Positions 1 through 8,761 of a DNA stretch of 64,000 nt are shown in pieces. Position 1 is the first letter of the stretch, and each line of letters starts with the position of its first letter. A model generated the notes under the pieces. The model worked only from the letters and a program-made list of their open reading frames with translations. It did no database searches and was not told where the DNA came from. The position numbers and the translations under genes were made by a program. This DNA is from Polaromonas sp. OV174 (GTDB lineage: Bacteria > Pseudomonadota > Gammaproteobacteria > Burkholderiales > Burkholderiaceae_C), in assembly GCF_900112285.1 (NCBI RefSeq), contig NZ_FOKZ01000003.1:214687-278686 (forward strand). Direction: 5' to 3'.

Positions 1-373
1 GCGGCTCGACCAGCCACTGCGGCAGGTTGTGGCGGTGCAACTCCATCAAATCCGCAGGCTTGACCTGGTCGCAACGGCCCAGCCAGTCTTCTTCCTGGTC
101 GGTCAAGGCCCCCAAGAGGAAGTCACGAGGCCCGGCAAAACCCAGAATCGCCAGCCGGCGCTCGGGCGCGCCACTGCCGTGCTGAGCCAGATAGGTATAG
201 AGATTCTTTTTGCGCAGCACGCCATAAATCGTTTCGGCAACGGTGCCGCGCTCGCGCGGACCCAGGCGCATGTCGCGAAAATAGCGTGAAACCACCATGT
301 CGGCGGGATGGTCAAATTTAAGAACCTGCTTGAGCAGCTCGGAACAACAATCGAGTAAGGCGTTAGGATGCAT
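1..373 (-). CDS. RsmB/NOP-type rRNA methyltransferase, N-terminal part (cut by window edge)
   Basis: The minus-strand frame opens with ATG at 373 and runs off the left edge without a stop, so only about 124 N-terminal residues are visible. They begin MHPNALLDCCSELLKQVL and contain RERGTVAETIYGVLR, the helical NusB-like start typical of RsmB-family cytosine-C5 16S rRNA methyltransferases. The SAM-binding catalytic domain would lie outside the window. The gene is transcribed away from the DUF1653 gene at 429. The assignment rests on the N-terminal region alone, so the exact member of the family is uncertain. Confidence 0.65.
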   Translation of the reverse strand, partial: MHPNALLDCCSELLKQVLKFDHPADMVVSRYFRDMRLGPRERGTVAETIYGVLRKKNLYTYLAQHGSGAPERRLAILGFAGPRDFLLGALTDQEEDWLGRCDQVKPADLMELHRHNLPQWLVEP

Positions 374-428
374 AGCCCCTATTGTCCCACTGCCGCCCTT
401 TGGCAGCTTTCTTCGGCCTTGATTGACC

Positions 429-677
429 ATGCCAGACCTGCTTCCCCCACTGATAGAAACCCCGCCCGGCCTGTACCGTCACTACAAAGGCATGCTTTAT
501 GAAGTGGTGGGCACGGTGCGCCACAGTGAAAACCTTGAACCCATGACCTTGTACCGGGCGCTCTACGGCGAGCGAGGACTGTGGGTGCGGCCGGCCGCCA
601 TGTTCAATGAAGAAGTGGTGATTGAGGGCCTGCGCCAGCCGCGTTTCGCGAAACAAGCCGACTCAGTGCCGGAGTAA
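429..677 (+). CDS. DUF1653 domain protein
   Basis: This small protein of about 82 residues is nearly all one DUF1653 domain: YRHYKGMLYEVVGTVRHSE, then LEPMTLYRALYGERGLWVRP and a C-terminal MFNEEV. The family has no established biochemical role. ATG at 429 is preferred over a TTG two codons upstream. The gene is divergent from the RsmB-like gene and is followed by a GC-rich dispersed repeat and then prfC. Confidence 0.8.
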   Translation: MPDLLPPLIETPPGLYRHYKGMLYEVVGTVRHSENLEPMTLYRALYGERGLWVRPAAMFNEEVVIEGLRQPRFAKQADSVPE

Positions 678-685
678 CTTGGATG

Positions 686-787
686 CAGCGGCCACAGCGC
701 CGGGCCGCCCCAAGCAAGGCCAACCCCCTTGGGGCAGCGCATTAAACGCAGTGTTCTCCAAAAGCGGCGTAGCCAAAAGCGTGGGGG
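686..787 (-). repeat. GC-rich intergenic repeat, family 2, copy 1
   Basis: Read on the minus strand, this stretch starts with a CCCCCACGCTT-type end, passes a C-run/G-run hairpin and ends in GGCCTTGCTTGGGGCGGCCC. The copy at 50757-50840 matches it almost base for base over about 45 bp. It fills the gap between the DUF1653 gene and prfC. No ORF or terminator with a T-run is visible in it. Confidence 0.7.
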
Positions 788-815
788 TATGTCATGTCAC
801 CGATAATCGTGGGTT

Positions 816-2432
816 ATGTCCGAAACCACCGAAATCGCCAAACAGGTCAAGCGCCGCCGCACGTTTGCCATCATTTCCCACCCCGACGCGGGTAAAACCA
901 CGCTGACCGAAAAGCTCTTGCTGTTCTCGGGCGCGATCCAGATCGCCGGCAGTGTCAAGGCGCGCAAGGCCGCGCGCCACGCTACTTCCGACTGGATGGA
1001 GATTGAAAAGCAGCGCGGTATCTCGGTGGCCAGCTCGGTCATGCAGATGGAATACCGCGATTGCGTCATCAACCTGCTGGACACCCCCGGCCACCAGGAC
1101 TTCTCGGAAGACACCTACCGCGTGCTGACCGCCGTCGATGCGGCGCTGATGGTGATTGACGCGGCCAACGGCGTCGAGCCGCAAACCCGTCGCCTGCTGC
1201 AGGTCTGCCGCGCCCGCAATACGCCCATCCTGACCTTTGTCAACAAGATGGACCGCGAGGTGCAAGACCCCATGAGCGTGATGGACGAGATCGAGCAGGA
1301 GCTGGGCATGACCGTCGTGCCCTTCACCTGGCCGGTCGGCATGGGCAAGCTTTTTCACGGCGTGTTCGACCGCCGCGAAAAACGCATGCGCGTCTTCAGC
1401 CCCGGCGAAGACAAGGCCGGCGGCGACGATGAAATCCTGGCCGGCCTGGACAATGCCGAAGCCAGCAAGCGCTTCGGCGCCGAATTCACGCAGGCGCAGG
1501 ACGAGCTCGAACTGCTCAACGGCGCCTCGCCTGAATTCAGCCGAGAAGACTTTCTCAGCGGCAAACAGACGCCCATGTTCTTCGGCTCGGCCATCAACAA
1601 CTTCGGCGTGCAGGAAGTGCTGGACGCGCTGGTCGACCTAGCACCGGCCCCCGCCGAACGCCCGTCCATGCAGCGCATCGTCAAGCCCGAGGAAAAGAAA
1701 TTCTCCGGCGTGGTGTTCAAGATCCAGGCCAATATGGACCCGGCGCACCGCGACCGCATCGCCTTTTTGCGCGTCGCCAGCGGCGAGTTCACGCGCGGGA
1801 TGCGCCTGAAGGTGGTGCGCAGCGGCAAGGAGTTGCGGCCCAACACCGTGGTCAGCTTCATGAGCCAGCGCCGCGAGCTGCTGGACACTGCATTTGCCGG
1901 CGACATCATAGGTATCCCGAATCACGGCGTGCTGCAGCTCGGCGACACCTTGACCGAGGGCGAAGCGCTGCAGTTCACCGGCCTGCCCTTTTTCGCGCCG
2001 GAAATGTTCCGCGCTGTGGAAGTGGCCGATCCGCTGCGCAGCAAGCAGTTGCGCGCCGGCCTGACGCAGCTTGGCGAAGAAGGCGCGATCCAGGTGTTCC
2101 GCCCGATTGCCGGCTCATTGCTGCTGCTGGGTGCCGTCGGCCAGCTGCAGTTTGAAGTGGTCGCTCACCGCCTGGAACATGAATACGGCGTCAAGGCCCG
2201 TATCATGGGCAGCAACTTCAACCTGGCGCGCTGGGTCACCAGCGAAGACGCCAACGAGTTGAAGAAATTCATGGATGCCAACGCGCATCGCGTAGCGCTC
2301 GATGCGGTGGATGCCCCTACCCTGCTGGTCGATCACAGCGCCACCTTGCGCGCCGTCGAACAGCAATGGCCCAAGATCAAGTTCCATGCGCTGCGCGAAC
2401 ACGCCGGACTGGTGTTCCAGTCAAAAATGTAA
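816..2432 (+). CDS. prfC: Peptide chain release factor 3
   Basis: RF3 is a translational GTPase that uses GTP to release RF1/RF2 from the ribosome after termination. The 538 residues are the usual length. G1 is SHPDAGKTTLTEKLL (about residues 21-35), G3 is DTPGHQDFSEDTYR and G4 is NKMDRE. They are followed by the beta-barrel domain and the RF3 C-terminal region. EKQRGISVASSVMQ is the switch I region typical of RF3, as opposed to EF-G. ATG at 816 follows the family 2 repeat, so its promoter is probably in or before that repeat. The gene is intact. Confidence 0.95.
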   Translation: MSETTEIAKQVKRRRTFAIISHPDAGKTTLTEKLLLFSGAIQIAGSVKARKAARHATSDWMEIEKQRGISVASSVMQMEYRDCVINLLDTPGHQDFSEDTYRVLTAVDAALMVIDAANGVEPQTRRLLQVCRARNTPILTFVNKMDREVQDPMSVMDEIEQELGMTVVPFTWPVGMGKLFHGVFDRREKRMRVFSPGEDKAGGDDEILAGLDNAEASKRFGAEFTQAQDELELLNGASPEFSREDFLSGKQTPMFFGSAINNFGVQEVLDALVDLAPAPAERPSMQRIVKPEEKKFSGVVFKIQANMDPAHRDRIAFLRVASGEFTRGMRLKVVRSGKELRPNTVVSFMSQRRELLDTAFAGDIIGIPNHGVLQLGDTLTEGEALQFTGLPFFAPEMFRAVEVADPLRSKQLRAGLTQLGEEGAIQVFRPIAGSLLLLGAVGQLQFEVVAHRLEHEYGVKARIMGSNFNLARWVTSEDANELKKFMDANAHRVALDAVDAPTLLVDHSATLRAVEQQWPKIKFHALREHAGLVFQSKM

Positions 2433-2435
2433 TGC

Positions 2436-2488
2436 TTTAGGGCGCCAGCCCAATCAAAACGAGCGCAAGCAGCTATCAAAATAATAGC
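2436..2488 (-). repeat. Short palindromic repeat, family 1 (intergenic copy)
   Basis: Immediately after the prfC stop, the minus strand reads GCTATTATTTTGATAGCTGC, then a TTGCGC box and a GGGCTGG end. This is the same order of blocks as the copies at 33289, 43403 and 24905. The core GCTAT...ATAGC is an inverted repeat. Here it lies outside coding sequence. Confidence 0.75.
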
Positions 2489-2538
2489 TTTTTGCGCTTT
2501 TTTCATGGCCCGCACAAGTTGCGCGTGGCGGGCCTATC

Positions 2539-3918
2539 TCATTTGGCGTTCAGAAAATCCGCCACTTCCAGCAACACCAGCTCGTTGTCGTCCGCCTTGT
2601 TGGGCTCGCGGCTGCTGGAGAAGGGCAGATTGTTGTCATTGCCGACCACGATGTGCGTGCCATCCACCACATCGACGTTTTCAATCGTGAAGAAGGGGAA
2701 GGTCAACACGCCGTTGTTCAGCGGCTTGCGCGCCAGCTTGGCCGGGTCGGCAATCGCCATCAGATCTATGTAGCCTATTTTTCGCACGGCGCCGCCGACG
2801 TTGGCATCGCTCAGCTCGACCTTATAGACCCGTTTGAATTTGGCGAGGTCATGAAAGCAGTCGCTGCGCTTCTGGCCTTCCGGGCAAGCCTTGTCGGCCG
2901 TGCCTTCGCCGTTGTCGCGCTCTATGATGAGGCCCGTCGTGCCGTCGATCATGTTGAAGTCGCCAATCGCGTGCGCATTGTTTTCCAGCAGGTACTTCCA
3001 GTGGCGGCCGGTCCAGGCTTCGCGCTTCACATCAAACTCCAGCACGCGCAGGTAATCCTTGCCGTCCAGGTTTTCATTGGCTTTGCTGGCGCCATCCCAC
3101 ACCGCACCCTCCAGCAAGGCATAGAGCTTGCTGCCGTCTTTGGACGAAGCCATGCCTTCAAACCCCTTGGAGCGCCGCACCTGGAAATCCACCGCGCCGC
3201 CTGGCGCGCCCGGCGTGGTCACGGCCGGGTGATCCGGCGAGCGCACCACCTTGCCGTCGACCAGGGTGTCAAACACCGCCAGCACCTTGCCCTTGAGATC
3301 GGCCTTGATCAGAAAGGGGCCGAACTCGTCACCAATCCACAGGGCGCCGCCGGCAAACTGGAAGCTTTCGGTGTCGAAGTCGCTGCCGGTCAGATAGCGC
3401 TTTTTCGTGCCTTCGTGAACGATGCGAAACGGCACTTTTTTATCGGGGTCGTGCAGGAATATGGTTTCCAGCCGCTTCATGGCACCGGTCTTGAAATCGA
3501 TGTTGTAGCGGTTCAGGTAGAGCATGGAATCGGGCGAATTGGCCTTGGCGCCAAAACCGTTGTCCGTGATGATCCAGAAGCTGCCGTCTGGCATTTTCTT
3601 GATGCCTGAGTGACCTTGCAAGGGCTGGCCCTTGAAAGGCAGCGACACGCCGGTAGGCCGGCCGGCGGACAAGCCCTCGACCGACGCCACGGCCTCGACG
3701 CGCTTGCCGTTAGAAAATTTCCCGCTGATCTTCAGGTCTTGCGGCGCGTCTTTGGGTGCCGCGATGAAAGACTTGGCGGGCATCACCACGTGGCCGGCTA
3801 AGGTAGCGGGAAAAGCGGTCTGGGCCTGCAGCGGCGAGACCAGCGCGGCGGCGGCCAAGGCGGAGAAAATCGATTTGAAAGCCAGATGCCGCATGAGGGC
3901 AGAACAGGAAGAAGGCAT
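2539..3918 (-). CDS. Exported phytase-like (esterase-like) domain protein
   Basis: This protein of about 459 residues has an N-terminal signal peptide (hydrophobic FKSIFSALAAAALVSPLQAQ, cleavage likely after AQA/QAQ). One beta-propeller-like domain of the 'esterase-like activity of phytase' family (PF13449) follows. Family-type segments include SGIKKMPDGSFWIITDNGFG, GGALWIGDEFGPFLIKAD and the RDNGEG stretch. It is probably periplasmic, acting on a phosphoester or ester, but the substrate is not known. ATG at 3918 was chosen over an upstream TTG; the ATG at 3894 is also possible. It is convergent with prfC and divergent from the sensor gene at 4067. Confidence 0.8.
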   Translation of the reverse strand: MPSSCSALMRHLAFKSIFSALAAAALVSPLQAQTAFPATLAGHVVMPAKSFIAAPKDAPQDLKISGKFSNGKRVEAVASVEGLSAGRPTGVSLPFKGQPLQGHSGIKKMPDGSFWIITDNGFGAKANSPDSMLYLNRYNIDFKTGAMKRLETIFLHDPDKKVPFRIVHEGTKKRYLTGSDFDTESFQFAGGALWIGDEFGPFLIKADLKGKVLAVFDTLVDGKVVRSPDHPAVTTPGAPGGAVDFQVRRSKGFEGMASSKDGSKLYALLEGAVWDGASKANENLDGKDYLRVLEFDVKREAWTGRHWKYLLENNAHAIGDFNMIDGTTGLIIERDNGEGTADKACPEGQKRSDCFHDLAKFKRVYKVELSDANVGGAVRKIGYIDLMAIADPAKLARKPLNNGVLTFPFFTIENVDVVDGTHIVVGNDNNLPFSSSREPNKADDNELVLLEVADFLNAK

Positions 3919-4066
3919 GTGCAATCCACAGTTGATGAGGAGTGCATGCTCAGCAATTCATGTGACGCCCTGATTACAAAATGCGCTTTTGATCGCCAGC
4001 ACCACGCCCTTTCTGGGACAACAGACTGCAGCCCTGCAGGGCAGGTCGCGCTTTTTGCCATAAGCT

Positions 4067-5917
4067 ATGCGGATGTCCCGAAAAGCAAACCTGCTCGGTT
4101 TTTTCCTCACACTGCTCTGCGCCTTCTTTGGCGCAGCCCATGCACAGGCCTTTGACCACCTGTATGAAAGCAGCGCCAGGATTGCGCTGAGCCAGCCGCT
4201 GCAATGGGTGGCGGTGCCCAAAGGTTCGGTCGCATCGCCTGAGGTCTTGAGCGCCGACAGCCCCACTGCCGGGTCGTGGAACTTTCAGCCTTATACGGAC
4301 GACACCACGCTTCCCACCTCGGACAAACAAGAGGTTTGGGCCCGCTTCGCGCTGCCGCTTACCCCCAGCCTGCAGACCTGGTTTATCCGGCTGCCGGGCC
4401 GGGCGATCTTCAAGGTAAGCCTTTATTCACGTGATCCTCAGGGCGGCTGGAAAGTCCATTCGGCCGGCCAGGCGATTGCGCCCGCAGACTGGGCTTTACG
4501 CACCCGCGTTCCCAGCTTCGAGCTGCAGTCACGCAGCGATCTGGCACCCATTTACTTCCTGCGCTTTGAGCATCACAAGCCCATCACCGAGCGGCCCATG
4601 CTGCTCACGCCCATCGAGTACATCGATGGCGCATCCCGGGTCGGCGTGGTGATAGGCCTGATGTGGGGAATGTTCAGTCTTCTGGCCGTGCTTTGCCTGG
4701 CCGCCTTCAGCATGGCGCGCAACAAGGTGTTCCTGTGGTTTGGCGCCGTGGTGGTGACGCTGATGTTCACGCAGCTGGTAGTGATAGGTTACGGCGGCTG
4801 GCGCATCTGGCGGCACAGCATCTATCTCAACCAGGTCATGGGCTGGGTCTCGGCCGCGCTGACCATGGCTGCTGCCGCCTGGTTTTGTGCCCAGGCCAGC
4901 TACGCCAGGAGCGCCCACCCGCGCATCTACCAGCTGCTGGCCGTCATCACGGTGAGCAGCTTGCTGATGGCATGCCTGGTGGCTATCCAGCCGGACCTGG
5001 TGCCGCGTAACCTGCGCAACCTGTGGCTGGCGCTTGCCATTTTGATGACCATGGGCAGCCTGGTCTGGATGTCGCTGCGGGGGCAGGCGTGGAATCTCCA
5101 GCTATTGCTGGGTGCGGCACCGATAGCGCTGGCCATGCTGGCGCGGCTCTCCTACAACGCAGGCTGGGTGTTGAACATTGAATCGGCGCAAGCTGCGGGC
5201 GTGCTGTCGGCCATGCTGGGCCTGCTCTGGGTTTTCCTGGTGTTGGCCTGGCGCAGCCGGGCCGCGCTGTTCTCCAACCACCGCGCCGCCGCCTTGGCGA
5301 CCTATGACCCGGCCAGCGGCCTGATGCTGCCCCGCATCATTGAAGGCAGGCTGCCGCAAATGCTGCTGCGCGCACGCCGGCAAAAGTCGGAATGCGGCGT
5401 CTTGATGTTGCGCTGGCTCAACCAGGGTCCCAGCAATGACGAATTGAGCGATCAAAAGCGCAGTTTTGCGCTTTCCCGCATCGGTGAAATTTTGCGCCGG
5501 GCTGCCCGCGATATGGACACCGCGGCTCGCTATGACGAGAACCAGTTCATGATGCTGGTCGACGGCCCCATCAGCCGCGACGCCCTCTCCGAGATTGCCA
5601 CCAGAATCCTGGCGGACTGCCTGCGGGCCGCCCAAAAATGGGGCGACCCGAGCACCTTCAATCTGCGCATTGCCATCTGGCATGGTACGCCCACTACACA
5701 AACTGCCCAGCAAGTGATGGAGGCGCTGACAAGCCGTTTGCACAGCATGTCCAGCGGAACAAGGCGGCATGTGCAGTTTGTCGATTCGGCGCTGGAGCCT
5801 GAGATTGTGGTGGTGCAAGACATCAGCCGGCGGGAAGATTTGATGGCGAAGATCAATGCGCTGGAGACCTCGCATCCGGCACTGTCCAGGCAAACGGCCG
5901 CCAGCCTGGATCGCTGA
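4067..5917 (+). CDS. 7TMR-DISM sensor with degenerate GGDEF domain
   Basis: The 616 residues comprise a signal peptide (LLGFFLTLLCAFFGAAHAQA), a periplasmic 7TMR-DISMED2-type sensing domain (about 30-190), seven membrane helices (about 195-400) and a cytoplasmic C-terminal domain (about 405-600). The last domain has the fold signature of a diguanylate cyclase (ATYDPASGLMLPR at its start, ARY...FMMLV at the active loop). The GGDEF motif is replaced by DENQF at about residues 490-494, so catalysis is not expected. It may bind nucleotide or act through protein contacts. The gene stands alone between divergent and co-directional neighbours. Confidence 0.8.
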   Translation: MRMSRKANLLGFFLTLLCAFFGAAHAQAFDHLYESSARIALSQPLQWVAVPKGSVASPEVLSADSPTAGSWNFQPYTDDTTLPTSDKQEVWARFALPLTPSLQTWFIRLPGRAIFKVSLYSRDPQGGWKVHSAGQAIAPADWALRTRVPSFELQSRSDLAPIYFLRFEHHKPITERPMLLTPIEYIDGASRVGVVIGLMWGMFSLLAVLCLAAFSMARNKVFLWFGAVVVTLMFTQLVVIGYGGWRIWRHSIYLNQVMGWVSAALTMAAAAWFCAQASYARSAHPRIYQLLAVITVSSLLMACLVAIQPDLVPRNLRNLWLALAILMTMGSLVWMSLRGQAWNLQLLLGAAPIALAMLARLSYNAGWVLNIESAQAAGVLSAMLGLLWVFLVLAWRSRAALFSNHRAAALATYDPASGLMLPRIIEGRLPQMLLRARRQKSECGVLMLRWLNQGPSNDELSDQKRSFALSRIGEILRRAARDMDTAARYDENQFMMLVDGPISRDALSEIATRILADCLRAAQKWGDPSTFNLRIAIWHGTPTTQTAQQVMEALTSRLHSMSSGTRRHVQFVDSALEPEIVVVQDISRREDLMAKINALETSHPALSRQTAASLDR

Positions 5918-6016
5918 ACGCGCCCTTTGCCGCGGCCATGCCGCTTGGCGCCCAAGCAGCAGGCCGATAGAAAAGGCAACACCGCCGGCACAAAACTGCG
6001 TAGAGTGGTTGCTGCC

Positions 6017-8704
6017 ATGAACCACGCCACACCTCAGCCGCTCCCGGCGCCAGCCAGCAACCCAGTCGATCCCGACCCGCAGGAAACCGCCGAATGGCGG
6101 GATGCCTTTGAGGCCTTGCTAGCCACCCAGGGCCTGGCCAGGGCACGCCAGATGCTGGAGCAATTGAGTCTTCTTGCCAGAGAGCGCCGCATCGGCTGGC
6201 GGCCCGAACTGTCCACGCCCTACGTCAACACCATTGGCGTGAATGAGCAACCAGTGTTTCCGGGCGACCTGGCGCTGGAAGAGCGCCTGGCCTCCTTGAT
6301 GCGCTGGAATGCGCTGGCCATGGTGGTGCGCGCCAATCAGGCCGAGACCGGCGGCTCGGCCGAACTGGGCGGACATATCGCCAGTTACGCCAGTGCGGCC
6401 GATCTGTTTGAAACCGGCTTCAACCACTTCTTTCACGCGCGCGAAGGCACGGGCGAAGGGCAACACCGCGGCGACTTGGTGTTTTTCCAGCCGCACAGCG
6501 CCCCCGGCGTTTATGCGCGCGCCTTCCTCGAAGGCCGGCTGAGCGAAAAAGATCTGGGGTTTTACCGCCAGGAACTCAGCGCACCCAGCCATGGGGCGCA
6601 AGGCCTGTGCAGCTACCCGCATCCCTATTTGATGCCGGACTTCTGGCAGTTCCCCACCGGCTCCATGGGCATAGGGCCCATCAGCTCGATTTACCACGCG
6701 CGCTTCATGCGCTACCTGACGCATAGACGCCTGCTCGATTGCAGCGGCCGCAAGGTCTGGGGGGTGTTTGGCGACGGCGAAATGGACGAGCCCGAATCCA
6801 TGAGCGCGCTGACGCTGGCCGCGCGCGAAGGCCTGGACAACCTGGTCTGGGTCGTCAACTGCAATCTGCAGCGCCTGGACGGACCGGTGCGCGGCAACGG
6901 CCGCATCATCGACGAGCTTGAAAAACTCTTTGCAGGCGCCGGCTGGAACGTCATCAAGCTGGTCTGGGGCAGCGACTGGGACGGCCTGTTTGCCCGCGAC
7001 CTGAGCGGCGCCCTGACGCAAGCCTTCGCCCACACCGTGGACGGCCAGATGCAGACTTTTGCGGCCAAGGACGGGCGTTTCAACCGCGACAACTTCTTCG
7101 GCCAGAACGAAGAACTGGCGCGGCTGGCGCAGGGAATGACGGACGAGCAGATCGATCGCCTCAAACGCGGCGGCCACGACCTGGTAAAAATCCATGCGGC
7201 CTACGCAGCGGCCGCCAATCACCAAGGCCAGCCCACGGTAATCCTGGCGCACACAAAAAAAGGCTATGGCATGGGTAGCACCGGCCAAGGCAAGATGACC
7301 ACGCATTCGCAAAAGAAATTCGACGAGACCGACCTGCTGGAATTTCGCAACCGCTTCAACCTGCCGCTCAGCGACGAGCAGGCCAGGCGTATAGATTTTT
7401 ACAAGCCGGACGCCAACAGCGCCGAGATGCAATACCTGCACGCCAAACGCCAGGCGCTGGGCGGCTATCTGCCCAGGCGCGAAACCACGGCAGAACAAAT
7501 CGCCATCCCTGCCCTGCCCTCCTACGCCGGCTTTGCGCTGGCCGCCGACGGCAAGGAAATGAGCACCACCATGGCTTTTGTGCGCATGCTGGGCGGCCTG
7601 CTGAAAGACCCGGCGCTGGGGCCGAAGATCGTGCCCATAGTCGCCGATGAGGCGCGCACCTTCGGCATGGCCAATCTGTTCAAGCAGGTCGGCATTTATT
7701 CCAGCGTCGGCCAGAAATACGCGCCCGAGGACATAGGCTCGGTGCTGAGCTACCGCGAGGCGCTGGACGGCCAGATCCTGGAAGAAGGCATCAGCGAAGC
7801 CGGCGCGCTGGCCAGCTGGACGGCGGCCGCCACCAGCTACAGCGTGCACGGGCTGGCGATGCTGCCTTTTTATATTTACTACTCGATGTTCGGCTTCCAG
7901 CGCGTGGGCGACCAGATCTGGGCCGCGGCCGACCAGCGCGCCCGCGGCTTTTTGCTGGGCGCCACCTCGGGCCGCACCACCCTGGGCGGCGAAGGCCTGC
8001 AGCACCAGGACGGCTCCAGCCACCTGGCGGCCGCCACCATTCCCAACTGCAAGGCCTACGACCCGGCTTTTGCGGGCGAGCTGGCCGTCATCATCGACCG
8101 CGGCATGCGCGAGATGATGACCGAACAGCAAGACGTGTTTTATTACGTGACCCTGATGAACGAAAACTACGCCCAGCCCGATTTGCGGCCAGGCGCGGAG
8201 GCCGACATCATTCGTGGTTGCTACCAATTCAATAGCTACTTTCGCCTGTCGGACAAGGGCCAGAACCCTGAAATGCTTAAGAAAGTGACCCAAACCGTCA
8301 CCTTGCTGGGCTCGGGCGCCATTTTGACCGAGGTCATCAAGGCCGCGCAGCAACTGGCAGAACTTGGCATAGTGGCGACGGTTTACAGCGTGACCAGCTG
8401 GAGCGAACTGGCACGCGACGGCGCGGCCTGCCAGCAAGATGCGCTGAACGGTGATGGCGCGCCGCGTGAGGCCTTCATCACGCAGCAGTTGCGCAGCAGC
8501 CAAGGCCCCATCATCGCCGCCACCGACTATGTGCGCGCCGTGCCGGAAAGCATTCGCGCCTTTCTGCCGGCAGGCCGCAGCTATCTGACGCTGGGCACCG
8601 ACGGTTTCGGCCGCAGCGACACCCGGGCCGCGCTGCGCGAGTTTTTCGGCGTCAATGCCAGAAGCATCGCCAAGGCGGCGTTGCACCAGCTCAAGTCAAC
8701 GTAA
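6017..8704 (+). CDS. aceE: Pyruvate dehydrogenase E1 component, homodimeric type
   Basis: E1 decarboxylates pyruvate with thiamine diphosphate and passes the acetyl group to E2. The 895 residues from ATG 6017 match the AceE family. The ThDP motif is GDGEMDEPESMSAL, followed by NCNLQRLDGPVRGN, and a C-terminal TDGFGRSDTR. An earlier in-frame ATG at 5927 would add 30 unconserved residues. There is no aceF or lpd next to it, so this is a solitary, possibly second, E1. Residues about 735-751 are encoded by a family 1 repeat (8220-8269). A terminator follows directly. Confidence 0.92.
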   Translation: MNHATPQPLPAPASNPVDPDPQETAEWRDAFEALLATQGLARARQMLEQLSLLARERRIGWRPELSTPYVNTIGVNEQPVFPGDLALEERLASLMRWNALAMVVRANQAETGGSAELGGHIASYASAADLFETGFNHFFHAREGTGEGQHRGDLVFFQPHSAPGVYARAFLEGRLSEKDLGFYRQELSAPSHGAQGLCSYPHPYLMPDFWQFPTGSMGIGPISSIYHARFMRYLTHRRLLDCSGRKVWGVFGDGEMDEPESMSALTLAAREGLDNLVWVVNCNLQRLDGPVRGNGRIIDELEKLFAGAGWNVIKLVWGSDWDGLFARDLSGALTQAFAHTVDGQMQTFAAKDGRFNRDNFFGQNEELARLAQGMTDEQIDRLKRGGHDLVKIHAAYAAAANHQGQPTVILAHTKKGYGMGSTGQGKMTTHSQKKFDETDLLEFRNRFNLPLSDEQARRIDFYKPDANSAEMQYLHAKRQALGGYLPRRETTAEQIAIPALPSYAGFALAADGKEMSTTMAFVRMLGGLLKDPALGPKIVPIVADEARTFGMANLFKQVGIYSSVGQKYAPEDIGSVLSYREALDGQILEEGISEAGALASWTAAATSYSVHGLAMLPFYIYYSMFGFQRVGDQIWAAADQRARGFLLGATSGRTTLGGEGLQHQDGSSHLAAATIPNCKAYDPAFAGELAVIIDRGMREMMTEQQDVFYYVTLMNENYAQPDLRPGAEADIIRGCYQFNSYFRLSDKGQNPEMLKKVTQTVTLLGSGAILTEVIKAAQQLAELGIVATVYSVTSWSELARDGAACQQDALNGDGAPREAFITQQLRSSQGPIIAATDYVRAVPESIRAFLPAGRSYLTLGTDGFGRSDTRAALREFFGVNARSIAKAALHQLKST
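8220..8269 (+). repeat. Family 1 palindromic repeat embedded in aceE
   Basis: The stretch shows the family blocks in order: GCTACCAATTCAATAGCTAC, a TTTCGCCTGTC box, AAGGGCCAGAA and CCT. It is read in frame and encodes CYQFNSYFRLSDKGQNPE. In E. coli AceE, from memory, the segment between the equivalent GIYKL and LLGSG is about 13 residues shorter. Confidence 0.65.
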
Positions 8705-8740
8705 AAAGCCCGTGAGCGCATCAAGCACCGACGGGCTTTT
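8704..8740 (+). terminator. Rho-independent terminator after aceE
   Basis: The arms AAAAGCCCGT (8704-8713) and ACGGGCTTTT (8731-8740) form a perfect 10-bp stem with a 17-base loop, ending in T residues. It overlaps the aceE stop codon by one base and could also serve the minus-strand fasciclin gene, because the A/T ends are symmetric. Confidence 0.85.
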
Positions 8741-8761
8741 GTCTAGCTTCTTGCGCCGCGC

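Noticed and set aside
2653..3609. Long plus-strand ORF opposite the phytase-like gene
   Set aside because: It is the antisense shadow of the well-supported minus-strand gene, with His/Ala-rich low-information protein and no family pattern.
6119..8686. 855-residue minus-strand ORF opposite aceE
   Set aside because: It is entirely antisense to aceE; its composition (Ala/Gln/His/Arg) reflects high-GC antisense frames.
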